Origin: Hormoscilla sp. GM7CHS1pb
Lineage (GTDB): Bacteria > Cyanobacteriota > Cyanobacteriia > Cyanobacteriales > Desertifilaceae
Assembly (NCBI GenBank): GCA_014323675.1
Contig: JACONN010000003.1
Location: 744,001-808,000 of the forward strand
DNA: 64,000 nucleotides
Direction: 5' to 3'
The notes below the pieces were generated by a model. That model ran no database searches and was not told where the DNA came from. It was given only the letters and a program-made list of their open reading frames with translations. Shown here piece by piece: positions 1 through 8,949 of this stretch (position 1 is the first letter of the stretch; each line of letters begins with the position of its first letter). Both the position numbers and the translations under genes were made by a program.

Positions 1-687
1 CCCGAGGTAGGCGAAACAGATATTATCTCGGAATACAAGAGAGTTGTCGGTTCGATGATTCGGGATTTAGATTTATCCTCGATCGCAATAAATGATAAAA
101 TCTTGCATTTACCACTTTTAGCAGATTCTCGAAATATTTGCCTTCTAGACAATGCGATCGATGCAGTGATAACATCTCCTCCATATTTAACGCGAATTGA
201 TTACGCCATGTCAACGAGACCGGAACTTCTGATTATGTTCGACCCGAAAACTTTGAGAACAATCAGGGAAAACACTATTGGTGCTCCTGTGATCGTAGAC
301 AAATCTATCAAAATTAATTCTACCTGGGGTAAAACTTGTTTACAGCTACTAGAAAACGTACAGAAACATGGGAGTAAAGCCGCGACATCCTACTACCTAC
401 CTAATATGCTCCAGTATTTTCGGGATATTGAATTATCTCTAAGAGAAATTATCAGAGTCTTGAAGCATAATGCTCGAGCCATTATCGTGGTTCAATCTTC
501 CTATTTTAAGGAGCATGAAATCAAGCTTGGTGATATTTACGTAGAGATGGGGAATAATTTAGGAGTCAAGAGTGAAATTGTCAATCGAGAAATTATTCGC
601 GGTCACATGGCACATGTGAATAGCAAATCTAACCAATACAAGAAAGGAAAGATTTACTTTGAAGATATGGTTTTATTAACAAAATGA
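1..687 (+). CDS. DNA methyltransferase of a type II R-M system (5' end outside window)
   Basis: The reading frame is open from the first base of the window, so the N-terminus is missing; the first internal ATG is at 55. The motif TSPPY (bases about 172-186) is the catalytic motif IV of amino-methyltransferases and is commonest in N4-cytosine and some N6-adenine enzymes. A hydrophobic strand (ARAIIVVQSSYF) and a basic tail follow. The stop overlaps the start of the endonuclease gene by ATGA at 684-687, so the two are translationally coupled. The gene should protect the host from that enzyme. The gene contains a CTCGAG hexamer at 473-478, the site recognised by the endonuclease family. Family assignment is firm; the methylated base is not known from sequence. 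Confidence 0.8.
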   Translation, partial: PEVGETDIISEYKRVVGSMIRDLDLSSIAINDKILHLPLLADSRNICLLDNAIDAVITSPPYLTRIDYAMSTRPELLIMFDPKTLRTIRENTIGAPVIVDKSIKINSTWGKTCLQLLENVQKHGSKAATSYYLPNMLQYFRDIELSLREIIRVLKHNARAIIVVQSSYFKEHEIKLGDIYVEMGNNLGVKSEIVNREIIRGHMAHVNSKSNQYKKGKIYFEDMVLLTK

Positions 688-1436
688 CTGTACTAGACAA
701 TCTCGACAAACTTATTGAAGACGCCGTAAAATATTTTTGGGATACGCGCAGAAACCAAGAGCAAAAGACAACCGGTAAAAGAGATGCGCAATCCCTTGGT
801 CGAGCAGCTGTCACTGGTGGTAAACAAATGGCTGGTTTTGAGGAAATTACGGTAAGAATTGCGCTAGAAAAGGGGATATCAGAAGACTGTATCTTTCATT
901 CAAAAGCACTGGAATTACCTGGGTACTTTCGTCCTGAAAAAAAATGGGATATTCTCATAATAGATGAGCAAGTTCTGGTTGCAGCTATGGAATTTAAGTC
1001 TCAAGTAGGGTCATTTGGGAAAAATTTTAATAATCGAGCAGAAGAAGCAATTGGCAGTGCTAATGACTTATGGATCGCTTACCGAGAGGGAGCTTTTGGC
1101 GATCGAATCAAACCTTGGTTAGGATATCTCTTTGTATTGGAAGAACATCGAAAATCAACAAGTGCTATTAAACTGAAGGAACCTCATTTTGAAACATTTG
1201 CCGAATTTCACGATCGCACATACACTCCCAAAAACAAGATTGGAGTCTCCTACGCTAAACGTTACGAAATCTTACTAACAAAACTAATCCGAGAAAGACA
1301 TTATGATGCTGGTTGTTTGTTACTTTCAAAATTAGCAAACCCACCTTCTGTAACACAACCATGCGATATGCTTAGTGCCAAACGTTTCTTTATTCAACTG
1401 GCCGGTCATTTAGAAACTCATGTCAAATCAAAGTAG
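684..1436 (+). CDS. PaeR7I/XhoI-family type II restriction endonuclease
   Basis: A 250-residue protein with the hallmarks of the XhoI/PaeR7I family, which cuts CTCGAG. The N-terminal block (FWDTRRNQEQK, then GRAAVTGGKQMAGFE) is the family signature. The segment around residues 85-115 (KKWDILIIDEQVLVAAMEFKSQVG followed by FNNRAEEAIGSA) carries a PD-(D/E)xK-type core with the D and ExK residues. Length fits the family (about 245 aa). It starts inside the methylase stop codon, a tight methylase-first operon. No damage is visible. The recognition sequence is inferred from family membership only. Confidence 0.9.
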   Translation: MTVLDNLDKLIEDAVKYFWDTRRNQEQKTTGKRDAQSLGRAAVTGGKQMAGFEEITVRIALEKGISEDCIFHSKALELPGYFRPEKKWDILIIDEQVLVAAMEFKSQVGSFGKNFNNRAEEAIGSANDLWIAYREGAFGDRIKPWLGYLFVLEEHRKSTSAIKLKEPHFETFAEFHDRTYTPKNKIGVSYAKRYEILLTKLIRERHYDAGCLLLSKLANPPSVTQPCDMLSAKRFFIQLAGHLETHVKSK

Positions 1437-1510
1437 AAAAGTTGCACAGAGGATGATGCTATTTTTTGCACGCGCTACTGAAAATGACTTGTAGTCTAAT
1501 ACCACCCCCG

Positions 1511-1560
1511 CCGAACCCTAAAGGGTCCGGCTACAGGAACAAAGCCCGCCTGCGCGGGCC
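1511..1560. repeat. dispersed palindromic repeat (AACAAAGCCCGC type)
   Basis: Two adjacent hairpins, an imperfect CCCTAAAGGG type and GCCCGCCTGCGCGGGC, joined by GGCTACAGGAACAAA. The same module recurs at about 7680-7730 (inside a coding gene), 11815-11840 and 17918-17970, and in the MITEs at 32.2 and 40.5 kb. It lies between convergent genes and could also act as a bidirectional terminator. Its recurrence argues for a mobile or amplifying repeat. Confidence 0.7.
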
Positions 1561-1597
1561 AGCTTGCAAAACTGAGATGCACCCGAGTACCTTTGAC

Positions 1598-2443
1598 TCA
1601 CAATTTTTCAGCAGAGGCCACTAAAGCTGCCATCGGTAAAACCAGGTGGTTATTTTGCATATATTTTGATGCAGCCTGACGAACCGCTTCCCGAATTTTT
1701 GCCAGACATTCCTCTGTTTGTCTGCGCAGAAAACCACCCGTTCTTCCTGTCCCTTCAGCAAAAGCGTCAAACAATTCCTCTGCACTCTCTATTTCCCAAC
1801 TTAGCTGCATTTCCTGCACCATCTGATTTACAAATCCTGCCTTTTGCAAGGCTTCCATGCAGTTGTTGGGGTCGCTATAATAAAAAAATGGCGGTCCTTC
1901 CGGAAGACTTACCGTGAAGTCACCATGGGCTTGAATTGCTTCGTGAACGATCTTTATGCCGATCGATTGTTGCAAATCTTTCCAAACAGTGAAAGCATAT
2001 TTCCCTCCCGAACGGATTACCCGAAAGGCTTCCGCGATCGCCCGATCTGGTTCTGCTAGATGCAAGATGCCAAAATTCATCACCACCGCATCAAATAGAG
2101 AATCCTCAGAAGGCAAAAATTCCGCGCCCCCTTGGACAAATTTAATTTCTGGATGCAGTTCTCGGGCTTTAGCAAGCATCGCCTCAGAAAAATCTAACCC
2201 GATCGCCTGACATTGGCGGTCTCGGGCCCGGGCGGCTACGTAGCCAGGACCGGTAGCAATATCGAGTAATTTTGTACCCGATCGTGCCTTGACTGCATCC
2301 AGCAGAGACTCAATCGTTTGATTAGTTAAAGAACCAAAAGACGCATGATATTGCTGGGCTGATTTTTGCCAGCCTTGATCTTCAAATTCTCTGAATTCAT
2401 TATTGGAGGGTTCTGTTATAACTTTCACTGTTGTAACTATCAA
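1598..2443 (-). CDS. class I SAM-dependent methyltransferase
   Basis: A 281-residue methyltransferase of the Methyltransf_11/UbiE-like group. The SAM-binding glycine loop is LLDIATGPGYVAARA (near residue 60), followed by the acidic strand-2 end (AIGLDFSEAM) and the motif DAVVMNFGILHL. The small-molecule substrate cannot be told from sequence. Its start overlaps the end of the upstream cyclase gene by 4 bases, so the two form an operon and may act on the same metabolite. It looks intact. Confidence 0.85.
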   Translation of the reverse strand: MIVTTVKVITEPSNNEFREFEDQGWQKSAQQYHASFGSLTNQTIESLLDAVKARSGTKLLDIATGPGYVAARARDRQCQAIGLDFSEAMLAKARELHPEIKFVQGGAEFLPSEDSLFDAVVMNFGILHLAEPDRAIAEAFRVIRSGGKYAFTVWKDLQQSIGIKIVHEAIQAHGDFTVSLPEGPPFFYYSDPNNCMEALQKAGFVNQMVQEMQLSWEIESAEELFDAFAEGTGRTGGFLRRQTEECLAKIREAVRQAASKYMQNNHLVLPMAALVASAEKL

Positions 2444-3300
2444 GGTAGAATAGCAAAAATGCGTGCTTGCGCCTGGGAACCATCCTTCACTGGCAGGACG
2501 CCAATGATCGCAGTTGCCCCTGTGGGGGGAAGGGCATCCAAATTCGCCATATTTTCAATCTGGTATTTGTTTTCCTTGAGCATAATCCCGTGGGTAGCAA
2601 AATCCGACGAGCCACCATAATCTAGGCTGAGGGTATCAATCCCGATTCCCACCACATCTCGCTCTACTAGCAGTTTAGCACTATCGGCACCAAAACCAGG
2701 AAAATGCATCACTTTGTTACTGTCCATATTAATATATGCCTGGGGATTGCCAAAGCGTTTGTGCCAACCAGTGTTCAAAATTACCAGGGAACCTGCCAGA
2801 ATTTGACCGTGCTTTGCTTCCCACCTGGTGACATCGGCGGCGGATAGCTGATAGTCAGGATTATTCACCACCTTGTCCTGGATGTCAATCGTCACGGCGG
2901 GAACAATTAATTCTGAGATGGGGATGCGATCGATCGATCGATTTCCTTTGATAAAGTGAGCGGGGGCATCAATATGAGTGCCCGTGTTTTCACCCATTTC
3001 AAATTTATGCAATAGATAACCTTGGTCGTAATCCACTAACTTGGTCTTAGTGAAAGGCACTCCTCCAGGCCAGAAAGGCATATCATCGTGCATGGTATGA
3101 GTTAGATCGACGATGGAGCGATCGCCGATCTTTGCCGTTTGCACTTCTCGCCCCTCGAACACCAATGGGGAAAAAATTGCCAGGCTTCCCAAGGCCCCCA
3201 ATAGGGTAAATGTTAGAGCAATTACCAGAGGAAAACGACCTTTTGCTTTCTGATGTTCATCTGCACTTGGTACTTGCGCTTGGTTAGGATTATTGTTCAT
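2440..3300 (-). CDS. cyclase / kynurenine-formamidase-like metal hydrolase, membrane-anchored
   Basis: Member of the putative cyclase family (PF04199). It shows the metal-binding signature GTHIDAPAHF (around residue 105) and the opening VDLTHTMHDDMPFWPG typical of the fold. One hydrophobic segment near residues 25-47 suggests an N-terminal anchor or uncleaved signal, placing the domain in the periplasm or lumen. I chose the ATG at 3300; an in-frame TTG at 3312 is the alternative. The downstream methyltransferase overlaps it by 4 bases. The reaction is probably hydrolysis of an amide or ring ester; the substrate is unknown. Confidence 0.8.
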   Translation of the reverse strand: MNNNPNQAQVPSADEHQKAKGRFPLVIALTFTLLGALGSLAIFSPLVFEGREVQTAKIGDRSIVDLTHTMHDDMPFWPGGVPFTKTKLVDYDQGYLLHKFEMGENTGTHIDAPAHFIKGNRSIDRIPISELIVPAVTIDIQDKVVNNPDYQLSAADVTRWEAKHGQILAGSLVILNTGWHKRFGNPQAYINMDSNKVMHFPGFGADSAKLLVERDVVGIGIDTLSLDYGGSSDFATHGIMLKENKYQIENMANLDALPPTGATAIIGVLPVKDGSQAQARIFAILP

Positions 3301-3437
3301 ACTTGCTATCAATTGTTAACCAACTCAAACATTCTTTTTTTTACTTTTACCTATCCTACCACTAGGACTCGATCGCGTTTCAATTGCTATTCAATTCTCC
3401 ATTTTCCAACATGCTTTCACACTTGTCTCTGGTTAAG

Positions 3438-5189
3438 TCAGGATCTTCTCTGACTTTGACTCAGAGGAATTTCAATCCAAAACTCCGCTCCTTTCCCTAG
3501 TTCTGAGAAACATTGCAATACTCCCCCATGCTTTTCTACTACAATTTGGTAGCCGATCGAAAGTCCTAACCCCGTTCCCTTCCCCACTGGTTTGGTAGTG
3601 AAAAAAGGGTCAAACAGTCTCTTTTTGACTTCTGGGGACATTCCCGGTCCATTGTCGATGATTCGCACTACTGCTTTTTGCTCGTTATGTTGAGTGCGGA
3701 TGATAATCCTGCCGGTCCCCTGACTAATTTCTGAAGATTCTTTCTCCTCTGCTGACAAAGCCTCGATCGCATTAATTAAAATATTCATCAATACTTGGTT
3801 CAGTTGTCCGGGATAGCATTCCACCAAAGGCAAATTTCCATACTTTTTATCGATCTCAATCTCAGCAAATTCCGACTGCAAACGATATCTTAACATCAAC
3901 AGCGTGCTGTCAATCCCCTCGTGAATGTCAACTTGTTTCAAATCTGATTCATCCAGGCGAGAGAAGTTTCGCAGGGAGAGCACGATATCGCGAACGCGCT
4001 CGGACCCCTCCTGCATCGAATTCAGCATTCTGGCTAAGTCTTCCCTGAGAAATTCCATATCCATCTCCTCTGCAACCGCCAAAATTTCTTCTCCCGGATC
4101 GGGAAATTTTTCCTGGTAGAGAGACAGCAGATCCAGCAGCTCCTTAGTATATTGATTAGCATAGGCAATATTGCCGTAAACAAAATTTATCGGATTGTTG
4201 ATTTCGTGAGCTACCCCCGCTACCAGTTGACCCAGACTAGACATCTTCTCAGTTTGCACCAACTGCGCCTGGGTATTCTTAAGTTGATTGAGAGTTAACT
4301 CCAGCTGCTGAGTTTGCTGGAGCAATTCCTTTTCTGACTGACGCAGAGCCCTCTCTACCCGTTGGCGTTCGTTAATCTCTGTTTCTAGTTGTTGCACCCG
4401 TTGTTCCAGTTGTGTATTTAGCTTGCGCACTTCTGCTTCCGCTGACATACGATCGCCTATTTCCTGATGAATATGTTGGAACATCTGATTGAAAGCCGCC
4501 ATCACCTCTCCCAACTCATCCGATCGCTTTACCTTTTGCGAGTAGAAATCAATATTAACTTGCTGGTTGCTTGTGGCTAAATCGGCAGCTATGAGGTCAT
4601 CCCGGAGTCGGAGAATGGGAGTAATCACCGTTACTCCCAAAACCACCATCATGACGACAGTAACAAAAGCCGATATCAGTAGCACTAGGCCAGCAATGCG
4701 TCCCGTGAAGGCGTACAATTCTGGTTTAATCCCCGACGAGTCGTGACGGATCGCCAGGATGTACTTTTCTCCTGGCGAAGCCCCAATTAACCAGGCCACA
4801 TCGTAGCGATCGCCATCCGGACTGCGCTGGCGCAATATCCCATCGCCCTTCATGGGAGCCATCTCAATTTCGGGCAACTTTCCAAATGTCTCGATCGGCT
4901 GTCCGTTATCCTGGTAAAGTGCCCCTCCCAAAATTATCGAATCTGGCTTCCGCGAATTGGCGATCGTCCCTAGAATTTCTGCTGAGGCCCTGATCGTGTC
5001 TACAGTTGAGGCAATCACTTCCAAAGAGACATCTTCTAGCTGCAATAGCAGATCTGCTTCCCGTCGGCGATAGGAAGGGATGAGAATAATCACCTCGATC
5101 GTCAGAATGCTGGTGAAAACCCAAGCGACTATTCCCCGAGACAAGCGAGACTTAAATAACCGGAAGGGCGATGGCAGTCTAGCTAACAT
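3438..5189 (-). CDS. membrane sensor histidine kinase with HAMP and coiled coil
   Basis: A 583-residue two-component kinase. Order: TM1 (about residues 19-38), an extracytoplasmic sensor region of roughly 130 residues, TM2 (about 165-190), HAMP, a long glutamine-rich coiled coil (about 240-310), a HisKA dimerisation domain with the phospho-acceptor in VAHEINNPINF (His near residue 327), and a HATPase_c domain with N-box, DNGPGMSP and GTGLGLSI boxes. It is the cyanobacterial type that phosphorylates a separate response regulator; none is adjacent. The gene lies 36 bases downstream of the thioredoxin gene and may be co-transcribed. The stimulus is unknown. Confidence 0.9.
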   Translation of the reverse strand: MLARLPSPFRLFKSRLSRGIVAWVFTSILTIEVIILIPSYRRREADLLLQLEDVSLEVIASTVDTIRASAEILGTIANSRKPDSIILGGALYQDNGQPIETFGKLPEIEMAPMKGDGILRQRSPDGDRYDVAWLIGASPGEKYILAIRHDSSGIKPELYAFTGRIAGLVLLISAFVTVVMMVVLGVTVITPILRLRDDLIAADLATSNQQVNIDFYSQKVKRSDELGEVMAAFNQMFQHIHQEIGDRMSAEAEVRKLNTQLEQRVQQLETEINERQRVERALRQSEKELLQQTQQLELTLNQLKNTQAQLVQTEKMSSLGQLVAGVAHEINNPINFVYGNIAYANQYTKELLDLLSLYQEKFPDPGEEILAVAEEMDMEFLREDLARMLNSMQEGSERVRDIVLSLRNFSRLDESDLKQVDIHEGIDSTLLMLRYRLQSEFAEIEIDKKYGNLPLVECYPGQLNQVLMNILINAIEALSAEEKESSEISQGTGRIIIRTQHNEQKAVVRIIDNGPGMSPEVKKRLFDPFFTTKPVGKGTGLGLSIGYQIVVEKHGGVLQCFSELGKGAEFWIEIPLSQSQRRS

Positions 5190-5225
5190 CTATCTATTAT
5201 TGTTTTGGTCGAATGTCAACAAAAA

Positions 5226-5816
5226 TCAGCCCTGGGGAAGACCGCCGTGACTGCGGGGGTCAGTGGCACTGGCTTTTGCGGGTGCCACCGGGGCTGAAAA
5301 GCTGGAAAACTGACCCGTAGTTTGGGCGTAGGGCAGAGGTCTGCCAGCAATGAGCGCTTTGATGTTCTCTTCCATGACGCTGCGGGGTTGATCGCCGATG
5401 GTTTGGGCGATCGCCTCTCCCTTATCGTTCAAAAACACAAAATGGGGAATCCCATCCACGCGATACTCTACCAGTTCTGGCAACCATTTGCTATTGTCTA
5501 CATTCAGCATCACGAAATTCAGCGGTTCATCGTACTGCTGTTTCAGTGCTGCCATGTCCGATACCATTGCCTGACAGGTGGTACACCAATTGGCATAAAA
5601 TTCTAGCAGGGTTGGTTTGCCATTAGTTTTGGCCACTGCGTAAGGTGTGGATGCTTCCGCCATCTCCGTCAGAGTAGCAGAAGGGTTCTGGGTTTGCAAA
5701 CCCAAGAAAATGGCAACCGTGAGGGCGATCGCCGCCACCGCCACCAAGAAATTTCTCACCCGGATGGCCGCCGGGGACTGTTCTGTAGCCTTAGATTCAG
5801 GATTATTTGCAGTCAT
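5226..5816 (-). CDS. txlA: membrane-anchored thioredoxin-like protein (TxlA/HCF164 type)
   Basis: A 196-residue protein with one N-terminal membrane segment (about residues 27-43) and a thioredoxin domain containing the redox-active motif WCTTCQAM. The conserved cis-Pro region is VDGIPHFVFL. This architecture matches cyanobacterial TxlA and plant HCF164, which carry reducing equivalents across the thylakoid membrane for cytochrome b6f and other c-type cytochrome assembly. The C-terminal tail (residues 160-196) is Pro/Ala-rich. It starts 60 bases from the divergent ferredoxin gene, so the promoters share that gap. Function is inferred from the family. Confidence 0.8.
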   Translation of the reverse strand: MTANNPESKATEQSPAAIRVRNFLVAVAAIALTVAIFLGLQTQNPSATLTEMAEASTPYAVAKTNGKPTLLEFYANWCTTCQAMVSDMAALKQQYDEPLNFVMLNVDNSKWLPELVEYRVDGIPHFVFLNDKGEAIAQTIGDQPRSVMEENIKALIAGRPLPYAQTTGQFSSFSAPVAPAKASATDPRSHGGLPQG

Positions 5817-5876
5817 CGTGGCACAACTATGATATTTGTTGAAAATTGCACAGTTCTTAAATAATATAACAATTAT

Positions 5877-6281
5877 ATGAAGAAACGGGTAAGACTAACT
5901 TTTCCCCGCACCGCCGTGCGGATGCCAGTTACCTATCGACTAGCAAAAGATTTTAACGTGGCGGCAAATATCATCCGGGCCCAGGTGGCACCGAATCAAA
6001 TTGGGGTCCTGGTGTTGGAACTTTCCGGTGACATCGACGAACTGGAAGCGGCGATCGAGTGGATGCGCACCCAAGACATCAGCGTCTCCCTGGCCAAAAG
6101 CGAGATTTTGATTGATGAAGACAGTTGCGTCCATTGCGGACTTTGCACTGGCGTCTGTCCCACCCAGGCCCTCAAACTGGACCCGGACAGCTTTCGCCTC
6201 ACCTTCACCCGATCGCGCTGTATCGTCTGCGAGCAATGCATTCCCACCTGTCCCGTCCAAGCTATTTCTATCAATCTGTAA
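5877..6281 (+). CDS. NIL-domain 4Fe-4S ferredoxin
   Basis: A 134-residue protein with an N-terminal NIL domain (residues about 1-75) and two 4Fe-4S cluster motifs: CVHCGLCTGVC followed by P at about 83-95, and CIVCEQCIPTC followed by P at about 113-125. The NIL domain is best known from the C-terminus of methionine ABC ATPases as a small ligand-binding module, and the same NIL-ferredoxin fusion is widespread in cyanobacteria, probably in sulfur metabolism or electron transfer. Divergent from the thioredoxin gene; downstream lies only a short GC-rich repeat. Confidence 0.85.
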   Translation: MKKRVRLTFPRTAVRMPVTYRLAKDFNVAANIIRAQVAPNQIGVLVLELSGDIDELEAAIEWMRTQDISVSLAKSEILIDEDSCVHCGLCTGVCPTQALKLDPDSFRLTFTRSRCIVCEQCIPTCPVQAISINL

Positions 6282-6354
6282 CTAATGCCAGCGTAGGGCT
6301 TGTCTCGCCTGCCCGTCAAATGAGATAACCTAGAGTAGACAATCAATATGAATT

Positions 6355-8949
6355 ATGAAGGATAACCCCCCTGCTAGCATTAGCGCGATCGCCATTCGCC
6401 GCCATATCGGTACTATGATGCTAGCTTTAGCAGTAATAGTCATCGCTGTCTTCTACATTACCAAACTGCCCGTCGATCTATTGCCATCCATCACCTATCC
6501 TCGCATCGGAGTGCGGGTTGATGCCCCGGGCATCGGACCAGAAGTAGCAGTAGATGAAATTACTCGCCCTTTAGAACAAGGTTTATCTGCCACAGAAGGC
6601 GTGGTGCAAGTATATTCTACCACCCGAGAAGGACGAGTCAGCGTTAACCTTTATTTTGAACCAGGAAGTGACATAGACCAAGCCCTGAATGATGCTACTG
6701 CTACTCTCAACCGCACGGTTAGTAGACTTCCAGATACTATTGAAACACCGCGCCTGTTCAAATTCGATCCCTCCCAACTGCCAGTCTATGAATTTGCTCT
6801 CACCTCACCTTCATTGGCAGATGTAGACCTGCGGGTCTTTGCCGATGAAGAGTTAGCTAGAGAACTGAACGTGGTTAAAGGAGTAGCATCGGTGGATGTA
6901 TCGGGAGGCGTGCGAGAATAAATTAAAGTTAACCTGGACCTAGATCGCTTGCAAGCTTTAGGAGTAGATATAAAAGATGTTTTGGATGCCTTGAAAGAAC
7001 GGAACATCGATACCTCGGGAGGGAGACTCCGGGGTTTGCCGGCGGAACCTCTCACCCGGGCGATCGGGCGTTTTCAGGACGCCAGAGAAATTCGCGACAT
7101 ATCCTTTGAAATCTCGGGAACGGACCCACCCCAAAGGGTATATCTGCGAGACTTTGCCCAAGCGATAGATGGCACAGAAGAACAGCGAGTCTTAGTTTCT
7201 TTGAATGGAGAACCCGCAGTGAAAGTCAGCGTCCAGAAACAGCCTGACGCTAATACGGTTACGGTGGTAGATGCCGTAAAAGAACGGATTAAATTCCTCC
7301 AGCGATCGGGGTTAATAACTGATGATACGGTCCTGACTACCACCCTAGATGAGTCCAGGTTTATCCGCAATGCCATTAATAATGTAGTATTGGCGGGACT
7401 AACAGGGTCGGTGCTAGCAGTTATTGCCGTGTTGCTGTTCCTCGGTTCCCCGCGTCAGACCTTCATCATTGTCCTCGCCATTCCCCTAGCAACACTCACC
7501 GCTGTTATTCTCATGGGAGTGTTTGGACTGTCCTTGAATGTATTCAGTTTGGGGGGTCTGGCCTTGGGTGTGGGCATCGTGGTGGATAACTCGATCGTTA
7601 TGCTGGAGAATATTGTCAAGGGTCATGAAAAATGGAGAATGGCGTTCCCAGGGGTCGCCAGGGAACGAGGGAAAATGGAAAAGCCTGCGCAGGCAGGCTT
7701 TGTTCCTGTAGCCCCACCCTTGAGGGTGGGGGTAAGGGAGCAAATTATCATGCAAGCGCAAAAGAGCAGTAAAGAGTTAGAATCAGCATTACTGGCCTCC
7801 ACAAGTACTAACCTAGTAGCAGTGCTGCCATTTTTGCTGATTGGTGGGTTGATATCCCTGATCTTCAATGAGTTAATTCTGACCATTAGCTTTGCAATGG
7901 CAGCGTCCCTAATTATCGGACTGACAGTGGTGCCGATGCTAGCTTCCCGACTGCTAGGGGTTACCTGGTCCAGTGGAGTGGGAAAGTTGTGGTTGCTGCG
8001 AGAATTTAATCGCAGATTTACAGCAGCGACGACCAACTATGGCAGATTGCTCAAAGTCGTGTTAAAGTGGCGGTTAGTGGCGATCGCCCTAGCCTTTGTA
8101 GTCCTAGGGGGAGGAAGTTGGTGGATAGGAGATCGTCTCTCCCAGGAAATCTTGCCCCGCATTAGCACGGGTCAAGCGCGGTTATTTGCCCAATTTCCGC
8201 CGGGGACAAATCTAGAAACGAACCGCAAAGTCATGGCAGCAGTAGATGAAATCTTGCTAGAACAGCCAGAAACAGAGTATGTTTTTTCCACGATCGGTGG
8301 GTTTCTGTTCTCTAACATCAGCAAGTTAAGTGACTTAAAGCCGATCTCTAGAGAATACTTTAACTTCAAAACAGGAAATCCGATTCGGCTCGCGAACAAA
8401 ATCTTATCGAGATTCCGTTTAAGCTTGATGGTGTCCTTACTGGACAACACCGGTGTAATCTCGACGAGCACGGCTCCAGTCGATCTAATATTTGCACCCT
8501 TAATTAAAGATCTTCAAGCACAAACCTCAGCGCCCTTGCGCTTACCCATACGAGTCATCGAACATGCAGGAAGATCGCCGCTTTACTCCAGGATCGAGTT
8601 TGTAGAACCAACAGGATATGGAATACGCATGGCGTACACTCCACATTGTTTAGTGGCATCAGCCTGCACCTACGGAGTTTTCTTTGTAGAGTTAGCCTCG
8701 GAGTCTCAGGAGTCTTTAGAAGGGGAAGTCATCCCCTTGGCACAAAATATCGCGGGCTACTTTGCCGACTATACGTGCAAGGCTAGATGTTCCGATGCCC
8801 GTCTTATTTGGGATCGAGATGGATATCGTTACTATCTGGGAATCAAGGCAGGCAAACTGGAGACTCTAGTAAAGTTGGCCAACTCGGCCATAGAAAATCC
8901 CGCTCTTGACTTATTCCCCGATACATCCCGACTTTCTGATTGCTTCTGA
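6355..8949 (+). pseudogene. RND efflux pump gene: in-frame stop, repeat insertion and chimeric 3' end
   Basis: The start encodes the N-terminus of an AcrB/CzcA-type RND permease: TM1, the periplasmic segment VDLLPSITYPRIGV, then the porter domain. An in-frame TAA at 6919-6921 cuts the frame after 188 codons, at a position where a glutamate codon is expected (VRE-stop-IKVNLDLDRL). The same frame resumes and gives TM segments and the conserved VDNSIVMLENIV helix. A repeat adds about 35 foreign residues in frame at 7633-7735. RND similarity ends abruptly near 8310 (EYVFSTIGGFLF); the last about 210 codons are unrelated to RND and I do not recognise them. A functional RND protein needs about 1050 residues, so this is a dead gene joined to another by recombination. 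Confidence 0.85.
7633..7735. repeat. dispersed palindromic repeats inserted in frame in RND gene
   Basis: Two repeat modules seen elsewhere in intergenic DNA sit head to tail here: GCGTTCCCAGGGGTCGCC with GGGAACGAGG, and the AAGCCTGCGCAGGCAGGCTT - GTTCCTGTAGCC - CCACCCTTGAGGGTGGGG module. They contain no stop codon in the RND frame and encode a peptide (AFPGVARERGKMEKPAQAG and onward) absent from RND relatives at the cytoplasmic linker after the MLENI helix. Confidence 0.75.
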
